Below, one piece after another: positions 1-5,336 of a stretch of DNA of 5,936 nt. Each line of letters begins with the position of its first letter. Position 1 is the stretch's first letter. Origin of the DNA: JAZDKP01 sp043802925 (GTDB taxonomy: Bacteria > Fibrobacterota > OXYB2-FULL-49-7 > JAEUSG01); NCBI GenBank assembly GCA_043802925.1, contig JAZDKP010000147.1, forward strand, positions 1 to 5,936. Reading direction: 5' to 3'. Under the pieces are notes generated by a model that searched no databases, had not been told where the DNA came from, and saw nothing but the letters and a program-made list of their open reading frames with translations. The position numbers were made by a program, and so were the translations under genes.

Positions 1-156
1 AAATTCTATTGCATCGCCTTGGACTGCAACTCCCGAAAAGACTCTCAAAATGCAATTTGTAGTGAAAACTTTTTCGTGAAAACGGCTAAAGCAGCTTAAA
101 AAAGGCATTTTTCAAACATAGTTGTCGAACTTGGGTTAAAAGCCCCTTTTTCTTTC

Positions 157-193
157 CCCCATTTCTTTTTGGGGCCGACAAAAAGAATTGGGG
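157..193. repeat. Imperfect 15-bp inverted repeat (hairpin)
   Basis: Arms 157-171 and 179-193 pair at 14 of 15 positions with one T/T mismatch and a 7-nt loop (172-178). The core, TTCTTTTTG against CAAAAAGAA, is perfect over 9 bp and is capped outside by CCCC/GGGG. The stem is too long to be likely by chance and would fold in either strand's RNA. It is followed six bases later by a second hairpin. No T-run follows the stem, so it is not a standard intrinsic terminator. A dispersed intergenic repeat (REP-like), an mRNA 3'-end stem for a gene to the left, or a regulatory hairpin are all possible. Confidence 0.6.
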
Positions 194-199
194 CGGGGT

Positions 200-216
200 C
201 CGGGGCAGCGCCCCGG
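200..216. repeat. GC-rich perfect hairpin, 7-bp stem and AGC loop
   Basis: CCGGGGC (200-206) and GCCCCGG (210-216) are exact reverse complements separated by AGC. This is a very stable stem inside an otherwise AT-rich stretch, directly after the inverted repeat at 157-193. On the plus strand it is followed by TCTAAAAAG rather than Ts. On the minus strand a T-rich run appears only about 12-20 bases downstream. It could be a weak or factor-assisted terminator, or half of a two-hairpin dispersed repeat. The sequence alone does not decide. Confidence 0.55.
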
Positions 217-324
217 TCTAAAAAGCATCTTGTTTTATATCACATTGCATTCTTCTGATTAAACCTTTCATTCAGACAAATCAAACAAATAAGCCTCCCA
301 CCTCATAAATAACTTTTCACATAC

Positions 325-352
325 AACGCATTACCTTCATTTACAATGCGTT
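325..352. promoter_or_regulatory. Candidate operator: matched 8-bp arms 20 bp apart
   Basis: AACGCATT (325-332) and AATGCGTT (345-352) are perfect reverse complements with a 12-nt spacer, so equivalent positions are 20 bp apart, close to two helical turns. Because each arm is itself nearly palindromic, the same bases also read as a direct repeat: CAACGCATTAC (324-334) and CAATGCGTTAC (344-354) match at 9 of 11 positions. That geometry is typical of a site bound by a dimer or by two dimers side by side. It lies about 180-210 bp upstream of the start codon at 534. The regulator is unknown and its role as an operator is inferred. Confidence 0.35.
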
Positions 353-414
353 ACGCACATTTAACATCATTGCATCCTCTCCGGCTAAAATTGCTATGCG
401 CTTTCATTTTATAA

Positions 415-441
415 CCTTCTATTATATAAGAGAATAGAAGG
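415..441. repeat. Perfect 9-bp inverted repeat with AT-rich loop
   Basis: CCTTCTATT (415-423) and AATAGAAGG (433-441) are exact reverse complements around a 9-nt loop, ATATAAGAG. Centre-to-centre distance of the arms is 18 bp. The arms overlap -10-like hexamers (TATAAC 410-415, TATTAT 420-425) about 95-125 bp upstream of the start at 534. It could therefore be a repressor site over a promoter, or a hairpin in a long 5' leader. No T-run follows, so a terminator is unlikely. Confidence 0.4.
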
Positions 442-520
442 CCATACATTCATAAAATTAACCCTTTTCTTAACTTATCATTCGCTTTCCAACTGACGAT
501 AGTTTTAATAGATTACCAGT

Positions 521-525
521 GGAGG
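521..525 (+). promoter_or_regulatory. Shine-Dalgarno that sets the start at 534
   Basis: GGAGG lies 8 nt before the ATG at 534, an ideal spacing. An in-frame GTG at 519 overlaps this GGAGG and has no ribosome site of its own, so the ATG at 534 is preferred over the five-residue longer form. Confidence 0.8.
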
Positions 526-533
526 CACGCATC

Positions 534-1103
534 ATGGAAAAGCTTGAATATAAAAGAATTCACATCCCGCGCCCGGACCGCCACAGCCTCATCAAAACCT
601 GCGGCAGCCTCCCCTATAACGCCTCCATCGAATTAGGCGGTTACTTGACGACCACAAGCATTTTATACACCGAAGGGACCCGGGAAAATGTCCCGGTCAT
701 GGGCAGCCATGAAACCGTCTTTCACACGCACCCGAATCGCGACCGCGCGGACATTCCTTCGGAACTGGATGTATTGAACCTGATGATGCTAAACTGGAAG
801 ACTTCGATAATCCTCACCCCGCACCAACTCATCGTGATGAGCAAAACCCCGGAAACCGAATCCCGGCTCAACGACATGGAGCGAATCCACGACCGCCACG
901 TGCTGGACGTGGCCACACTGCTCCGCCGCAAAGGGCCGGACAGCGTTTTCTATTACCTGGTAAAAAAAATGATCCGCACGCAGGCACACCGGTTCCGGCT
1001 GTCACACAGGAACTGGGAGCACACGTGGGAAGCATTTGTGCGCGACGGACTGCAAATGGACCTGAAGACCTGGGCGTGCATCCCGATCTCCTGCGCCGCT
1101 TAG
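534..1103 (+). CDS. Putative JAB/JAMM (MPN+) domain metalloprotease-like protein
   Basis: This 189-residue protein has no signal peptide or membrane segment and is presumably cytoplasmic. Three blocks fit the zinc site of the JAB/JAMM isopeptidase fold: Glu33 in IELGGYL near the N-terminus, His64 and His66 in FHTHPN, and Ser76/Asp79 in IPSELD, followed by a hydrophobic strand (residues 91-102). Proven members remove ubiquitin-like modifiers, trim sulfur-carrier proteins or hydrolyse cysteine conjugates, with the two His and the Asp holding Zn and Glu as base. The stretch between the second His and Ser is 9 residues here rather than the classical 7, so the assignment rests on motif order, not a perfect signature. 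Residues 105-189 are charged and His/Trp-rich (HRNWEHTWEAF around 158-168) and match nothing I recognise. The gene stands alone on its strand, with no E1-, ThiS/MoaD- or ubiquitin-like partner visible. Its GC content (about 50-55% in parts I counted) is below that of the propeller gene in the neighbouring operon, so recent acquisition is possible. Existence of the gene is near certain; the family call is moderate. Confidence 0.65.
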   Translation: MEKLEYKRIHIPRPDRHSLIKTCGSLPYNASIELGGYLTTTSILYTEGTRENVPVMGSHETVFHTHPNRDRADIPSELDVLNLMMLNWKTSIILTPHQLIVMSKTPETESRLNDMERIHDRHVLDVATLLRRKGPDSVFYYLVKKMIRTQAHRFRLSHRNWEHTWEAFVRDGLQMDLKTWACIPISCAA

Positions 1104-1118
1104 GTCTTTATTCCAGCC

Positions 1119-1643
1119 CTAACCCCGGGTGTACGGCTCGATTTCCGCCTCAAGGTTCAAGGTATCGCAGAGACGGATGAGCCCGTCCTTGAACTCGCGG
1201 AACGAGACGTTCCTGGACACCTCCGTGACGATATTCATGTTGAATATTTCGGTGCCCGAATGGGGCGCATGGGTCATCCAGGTCTCCATGGAGGCCACGT
1301 TGGCGTCGCGGGCCTTGAGGTAACCGGTCACGGCATGGACCAGGCCCGGCGTGTCGTTGCCCATGATGCGCACCGCGTACTCGAACCGATCCGTGGAAAA
1401 GGGCCGCGTCTGCACGTCCTTGAACTGGACTGTGAGGTTCCGGATTTTCCCGGCCGCCTCCTGGAGCCCGGCCACGCCTGACGGGTTGCCGGCAACAAGC
1501 AGCAGCATGGAAAAATGATCGCCAAGGATTGTCATGCGCGAATCGAGGATATTGAAGCGGCCCTTGAGGATGCATTCGCTCAGCTCCTCCACGAGGCCCG
1601 TGCGATCGGGCCCGAATGCACAAAGCAGATATTGGCTGGCCAT
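1119..1643 (-). CDS. Double ACT-domain protein, GcvR-like
   Basis: This 174-residue soluble protein is built of two ACT domains. The first spans about residues 4-78, with GPDRTGLVEELS at 11-22 and NILDSRMTIL at 31-40. The second spans about 87-170, with GNDTPGLVHAVTGYL at 95-109 and NVASMETW at 115-122. Both carry the glycine-containing turn where ACT domains bind amino acids. The length and tandem layout match the GcvR family (glycine cleavage system transcriptional repressor). In enterobacteria GcvR has no DNA-binding domain; it binds glycine and holds the activator GcvA. No helix-turn-helix is present here either, and no gcv genes or GcvA homologue are in view, so the ligand and partner are unknown. 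AAGGAG ends 7 nt before the ATG, supporting the start. It is the last gene of the minus-strand cluster, 16 nt after the aminopeptidase stop. It ends 15 bp from the convergent JAMM-like gene. ACT-domain identity is firm; glycine-specific regulation is not. Confidence 0.85.
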   Translation of the reverse strand: MASQYLLCAFGPDRTGLVEELSECILKGRFNILDSRMTILGDHFSMLLLVAGNPSGVAGLQEAAGKIRNLTVQFKDVQTRPFSTDRFEYAVRIMGNDTPGLVHAVTGYLKARDANVASMETWMTHAPHSGTEIFNMNIVTEVSRNVSFREFKDGLIRLCDTLNLEAEIEPYTRG

Positions 1644-1659
1644 GAAAGTTCTCCTTGTT

Positions 1660-2865
1660 TTAGTCGAGTGTAAAGACGCCTTTTTCGTAAATGACTTTAC
1701 GGGTCCCGTCCTTCAGGACCGCGGTCACCCGCTTCTCTTCGGTGTTGATGAGGTCCCAGTGGAGAGCGGAATCGTTGAAACCGAGCGCCTTCTTACGCGC
1801 CTTGGTAAGCCGTGCCGGGTTTCCGGCAAAGGTGTCGGAATAGGAAGAGCCCACGGCCAGATGGCAGTTGCCGTTCTTTCCCCCGAAATTTTCGTCAAAA
1901 AGAATGTCGGCCATGAAACGGGAGATACGCGAAAACCTCTTGTCAGTAAGCGAGAACTCGCCCACTTTGTTCGAGGTCGCATCCATTTTCAGCATCTTCT
2001 TCACAAAGGCTTCGCCCTTTCTAGCTGAAACGCGCACAGCCGAACCCTTGACAAACTCAAGCCGCACCCCCTCCACATAATTTCCGGAGCGGTAGGACGG
2101 CAGGTTGGCGTAATAGACACCCTCGGTGCCGCGCCAGTCCGGCGAGGTGAAGAGCTCGAAGCTGGGTATATTGTGGCCCGAAACCCCCATCCATTGACGT
2201 TTTTCACCCGGCGTAATCTTCAGGTCCGTGCCCTTTGACTCCACGTGAAAACAATGGACGCGGAGCGCGTTCAGCGCTTTTTTCAAACGCTGCGCCCTGC
2301 GGAACAGGGTCTGCCATTCAACAACCGGCCGGGGTGAATCGAGGTAGCAGGCGCGGACAATCTCCTGGGTATACGCCGTGAGCGAAAGTCCCGCCTTTGC
2401 GGCCAATTCGGGCGTGGGATAGGTGCAGAGCGTCCAGCCAAAGGCCCCCTTCTCCTCGCGCCGGGTGAGGATTTCGCGCAGCGGCTTGCGCGCCACAGCG
2501 GCCTTTCCGATGCGCCGGGTGTCCACCTTCTTGAGATGCGTCAGCGATTCGGGCGCGGACAGGAAAATGGAACCGTTAAGCTTTTCGTTGAACTCCGGGG
2601 TGCCCGGGGCAATGAAGACCAGCTGGTCCGCATCCGCAGTCGAGTAGAAATTCCGTTCCATGCCCGGGGTCTCAAGGAAACGGACCACCGGGTTCCATCC
2701 CTTTTCCATGATTTTCCGGTACACGATCTCCGCAAGGGGGCGTGCGGCAAGGTCGCTGGCAATGCGAACCATGTCGCCCTTCCGGAAGGGGCGGTTCCGG
2801 GCCGCGGCAACGGCCCAGACAAGGACATCAGCATAACGTTCGAGTTGCGGTGCGGTCAGCGGCAT
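1660..2865 (-). CDS. M29-family metallo-aminopeptidase
   Basis: This 401-residue protein has the usual length for peptidase family M29 (AmpS, PepS and thermophilic aminopeptidase T/II), cytoplasmic enzymes with two metal ions that release N-terminal amino acids from peptides. The expected active-site residues are present in order: Glu237 in NIPSFELFTSP, Glu303 in VGEFSLT, His335 in CHLAVGSSY with the catalytic-type Tyr342, and His369/Asp371 in HWDLI. The N-terminal half (about 1-215) is the variable M29 domain and the C-terminal half holds the metal site. No signal peptide is seen. AGGAGG at 2875-2880 lies 9 nt before the ATG, confirming the start. It follows the propeller gene by 20 nt and precedes the ACT gene by 16 nt, so all are probably co-transcribed. 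With every key residue intact it is expected to be active. Substrate preference cannot be read from the sequence. Confidence 0.92.
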   Translation of the reverse strand: MPLTAPQLERYADVLVWAVAAARNRPFRKGDMVRIASDLAARPLAEIVYRKIMEKGWNPVVRFLETPGMERNFYSTADADQLVFIAPGTPEFNEKLNGSIFLSAPESLTHLKKVDTRRIGKAAVARKPLREILTRREEKGAFGWTLCTYPTPELAAKAGLSLTAYTQEIVRACYLDSPRPVVEWQTLFRRAQRLKKALNALRVHCFHVESKGTDLKITPGEKRQWMGVSGHNIPSFELFTSPDWRGTEGVYYANLPSYRSGNYVEGVRLEFVKGSAVRVSARKGEAFVKKMLKMDATSNKVGEFSLTDKRFSRISRFMADILFDENFGGKNGNCHLAVGSSYSDTFAGNPARLTKARKKALGFNDSALHWDLINTEEKRVTAVLKDGTRKVIYEKGVFTLD

Positions 2866-2885
2866 GGCACGGTCCCTCCTGTTTA

Positions 2886-5336
2886 TTATTCCAAATCAAA
2901 ACGATAGACAAGTCCGTTGTCAAGCCGGACGAAGAGCGCGTCCGGCCCGGAAAATGCGAGCGCGGAGATGCGGCCGGCGGTGCGGAAGAGTCCGGTCTTT
3001 TCCCCTGTGGAGGCCTGGCGGAGCACGACCCGGTCCTCCTCGGAAAAGGCCACACGCCCGCCCGCGCAAGCGAGCAGTTCCGCGGACCCGGACTCGCTCT
3101 TCTTGACCCAGGCACGACGGCCGGACGCAAGGTCATAGGCGGCCAGAATGCCGTCGGACAATATGGCGTAAATTCGCGTTCCGTCTGCAACCAGGCCAAC
3201 GGCCTGCACCCCCGTCCGCGCCTTCCAGAGGGGCGTGCCGTCCGCGGCTGAAAAAGCGCGTAGAAAGCCGCGCGACGTAGGCACCACGATACGACCGGCC
3301 GAAAGCACCAGTGAATTAAGGAGCGGCTCGCCGACATCCACGGCAAAACCGGGCCCCGCACCCGAGCACCGGAGGATGCGGCCGCGAAGGCTCACGCCGT
3401 AAAAGGAGCTGCCGTCTGTCAAGGGGTACAGAGCTTTTTCATTGCCGCAGACTTGTCCGACGATGCGGCCATTGCCGGTTTCAATTTCAAAGCCGCCCTG
3501 CTCCCAGGTTCCGGCAAAGAGCCGGCCATTGGCCGCAACCAGACCGGTAATCCCGGGCTCAAAGGCCACACGCCAGACCGTGCGGCGCTGCGCAAGGTCA
3601 AAGCAAAGGATGGCCCCCTCGCCGGTTGCGTAAAAGCGGCCGTCCTCCTGGACCACTGCGGGCAGGCCCGGGCCCAGTCCCTCGAGCCGGCCGCGCCACT
3701 CAGGCGCGCCGTTGGATTCGTAAAGCAGGCTCAGGTGCGCATCGCCGGGCAGCACCACTCGCCCCTGTCTGCAGAACAACTGGCTGAAAGCAACGGTGGA
3801 CCCTGCGAGGCTGACCCACGAGGCGCCGGAAAGGGCGCGCAGGTTGCCTTCGAGTCCCCGGTCGCTGCTCCCGGAGTCGGGCATGTAACGAAAATAGCCG
3901 GCCCAGGCGCGGAGGGCCAGTTCGGACTCGCCTTTTTCCTGGAGCAGTTCGGCCAGCCTGCGGTTGAGCGCTGGATCGCCCGGCGCGAGCGACAAAAGCA
4001 ATCCGCGGACCTTGCCGAGTGCCATGTTGTCCATGCCGCTCCGCAGCAACATATCAATTTCCAGGCGGCCCTTCTGCAACCGGTCATCCTCACGGCCCGC
4101 ATAATGGGCGTTGAGCAGAAAGAGGCCGTGACCGGCCGTAAGCACCGCGAGGTTGGAGAAAAGCGGGGCGAGTTCGCAGCGTTCGGTCTCACCGGTTGCA
4201 AAGGTCCAGCGCGGCTTTCCGTCGAGGCCGTACAGGCAGACCTCGCCGCGCGCGTCAACCACGGCAACGAGGCTGTCGTGCGCAGCGAGTCCAATGGCCG
4301 GACGGGCCGTGAAAGAGGCCGTCTGCACACCGGTCGCAGCGTTGAGCACAAGCACGCGGCCACGGTCGTCCAGGACCGCGAGCAGGCGGTCGCTCATGCG
4401 CGCCACAGCGGTCACGGGCCCGGGTGCGGTCACGCGCCAGAGGAGCCGGCCGTCCGCCTTGGACAGGGCCAGGACCAAGCCGCCCTGGACCGCAATGAAC
4501 GCGTTGCCGGCCTGGAGCAGGGGAAAATCCGGCTCTATGGAAGCGCTCCACAGGCTGTCGCCGTGTGCAAGCGAGAGAGCGCGCAGGCCCTTGCCGGGCA
4601 CCGCAGCCACGGCCACGGCGTTGTCGGCACACGGCGCAAACTCAAGCATGCCGCCGCCCCGGAATTCGCGCGCCCAGACAAGGGCGCCGTTTTTTGCGCT
4701 AAAGGCCGCGAGCCGGTTCCCGGCCGGAACAAGAACCAGTCCGCCCGACACCGCAAGGCCCGCAGACAGACCCGCGGACGCGGAGACCGCCTCGGCCCGG
4801 CCCTCGGCCGCGGAATAGGCGGCCCAGGTGCCCCGGTCGGTCATGACATACACCCGCCCGTTATCGTACACCGGCGGCAGGTCGCCACGCACGCCGGACT
4901 TAATCCAGAGCAACCGGCCGTCCGCGCGGGCCGCCATGGCGAGCGTTCCGTCGCCCGTTACAAGCGCAAAGCGCTCCCCGGCCTCGCAGAGGCAGTTCAC
5001 GCTCCCGGCGCCGAACGCGCGCCGCCACAAAAGCAGGGGCGCGGAGCCCGGAGACTTGTCGCGCTCTGAAAAACGCATGGCATCCGCCTCGTAGGGCTTA
5101 CCGAGCACGGCGTAACAGAGCTTGAGCCCCTTGCGCGCCGCCTCCTGCACCCAGGCGTCCCCGGAAAAGCCGGCCAACGCCTTTTCGTAACACTCCACGG
5201 CCGCCTTCCACTCCCCCGCAATCTCCGCCTGGTAGGCGGCCTCCTCAAGAAGGGAATCAGCCGGGCCGTAGTCGGCACGGGCCGGAAGCACGGCTAAAAA
5301 CAACAGAATAAAGCAAGCGAAGAAAAAATGCCTCAT
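2886..5336 (-). CDS. Secreted two-propeller (PQQ-like/BamB-like) protein with TPR-like segments
   Basis: This 816-residue protein starts with a clear signal peptide: Arg2, a hydrophobic run at 4-17 and a probable signal peptidase I cut after PARA at residue 21. No lipobox or further membrane segment is seen, so it should be periplasmic or secreted. A TPR-like helical segment (about 25-90, with WKAAVECYEKAL) is followed by a first beta-propeller (about 100-410). A second helical, TPR-like segment (about 418-485) and a second propeller (about 505-816) follow. The blades show the PQQ/BamB-type repeat ending 'xxG..(L)W' about every 40 residues: Trp144, 221, 263, 300, 377 in the first and Trp547, 588, 704, 743 in the second, with degenerate copies between. 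That gives at least seven blades each. Such propellers bind proteins or, in quinoprotein dehydrogenases, PQQ; I see no dehydrogenase catalytic features, so a scaffold or interaction role is more likely. The gene is markedly GC-rich (one 60-base stretch counts 77%). Its ATG abuts the regulator's stop codon, so translational coupling is likely. Confidence 0.85.
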   Translation of the reverse strand: MRHFFFACFILLFLAVLPARADYGPADSLLEEAAYQAEIAGEWKAAVECYEKALAGFSGDAWVQEAARKGLKLCYAVLGKPYEADAMRFSERDKSPGSAPLLLWRRAFGAGSVNCLCEAGERFALVTGDGTLAMAARADGRLLWIKSGVRGDLPPVYDNGRVYVMTDRGTWAAYSAAEGRAEAVSASAGLSAGLAVSGGLVLVPAGNRLAAFSAKNGALVWAREFRGGGMLEFAPCADNAVAVAAVPGKGLRALSLAHGDSLWSASIEPDFPLLQAGNAFIAVQGGLVLALSKADGRLLWRVTAPGPVTAVARMSDRLLAVLDDRGRVLVLNAATGVQTASFTARPAIGLAAHDSLVAVVDARGEVCLYGLDGKPRWTFATGETERCELAPLFSNLAVLTAGHGLFLLNAHYAGREDDRLQKGRLEIDMLLRSGMDNMALGKVRGLLLSLAPGDPALNRRLAELLQEKGESELALRAWAGYFRYMPDSGSSDRGLEGNLRALSGASWVSLAGSTVAFSQLFCRQGRVVLPGDAHLSLLYESNGAPEWRGRLEGLGPGLPAVVQEDGRFYATGEGAILCFDLAQRRTVWRVAFEPGITGLVAANGRLFAGTWEQGGFEIETGNGRIVGQVCGNEKALYPLTDGSSFYGVSLRGRILRCSGAGPGFAVDVGEPLLNSLVLSAGRIVVPTSRGFLRAFSAADGTPLWKARTGVQAVGLVADGTRIYAILSDGILAAYDLASGRRAWVKKSESGSAELLACAGGRVAFSEEDRVVLRQASTGEKTGLFRTAGRISALAFSGPDALFVRLDNGLVYRFDLE

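Larger units (their letters stand above)
1..518. other. AT-rich gene-free region upstream of the JAMM-like gene
   Basis: No convincing gene was found here. The base composition is clearly more AT-rich than the flanking genes, except for a G/C block around 171-216. It holds the inverted repeats at 157-193, 200-216, 325-352 and 415-441, listed separately, and a recurring heptamer ATTGCAT (8-14, 244-250, 369-375, and on the other strand 50-56). Short open stretches touch the left edge: frame 1 on the plus strand is open from base 1 to a TAA at 97-99, and a minus-strand frame runs from an ATG at 108 off the edge. Neither has a recognisable product. Promoter-like hexamers exist (TTAACA 361-366 with TAAAAT 386-391, a long 19-bp spacer; TATAAC 410-415; TATTAT 420-425), but none forms a convincing -35/-10 pair. 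The region most likely carries the promoter and control sites of the gene at 534 and perhaps the end of a gene to the left. Confidence 0.6.

Noticed and set aside
1..99. Frame-1 plus-strand open stretch ending in TAA at 97-99, possibly the tail of a gene to the left
   Set aside because: Only 32 codons are visible, another plus-strand frame is open almost as far, and the peptide is not recognisable. It cannot be supported without the sequence to the left.
1..108. Minus-strand open frame from an ATG at 108 running off the left edge
   Set aside because: There is no Shine-Dalgarno sequence before the ATG, only 36 codons are visible, and the product is not recognisable.
361..391. Sigma-70-type promoter TTAACA/TAAAAT
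   Set aside because: The 19-bp spacer is too long and both hexamers are imperfect; other -10-like hexamers at 410-425 lack a matching -35.
519..533. GTG at 519 as an alternative start of the JAMM-like gene
   Set aside because: The GGAGG at 521-525 overlaps it and is ideally placed for the ATG at 534.
1104..1118. Bidirectional terminator between the convergent genes
   Set aside because: The 15-bp gap and flanking bases show no stem with a T-run, so no terminator can be supported; transcripts may overlap.
3453..5069. Plus-strand open frame of 538 codons antisense to the propeller gene
   Set aside because: It is fully inside a well-supported minus-strand gene, its translation is low-complexity (Arg/Ala/Gly/Pro-rich) with no domain, and long antisense frames are expected in GC-rich coding DNA.
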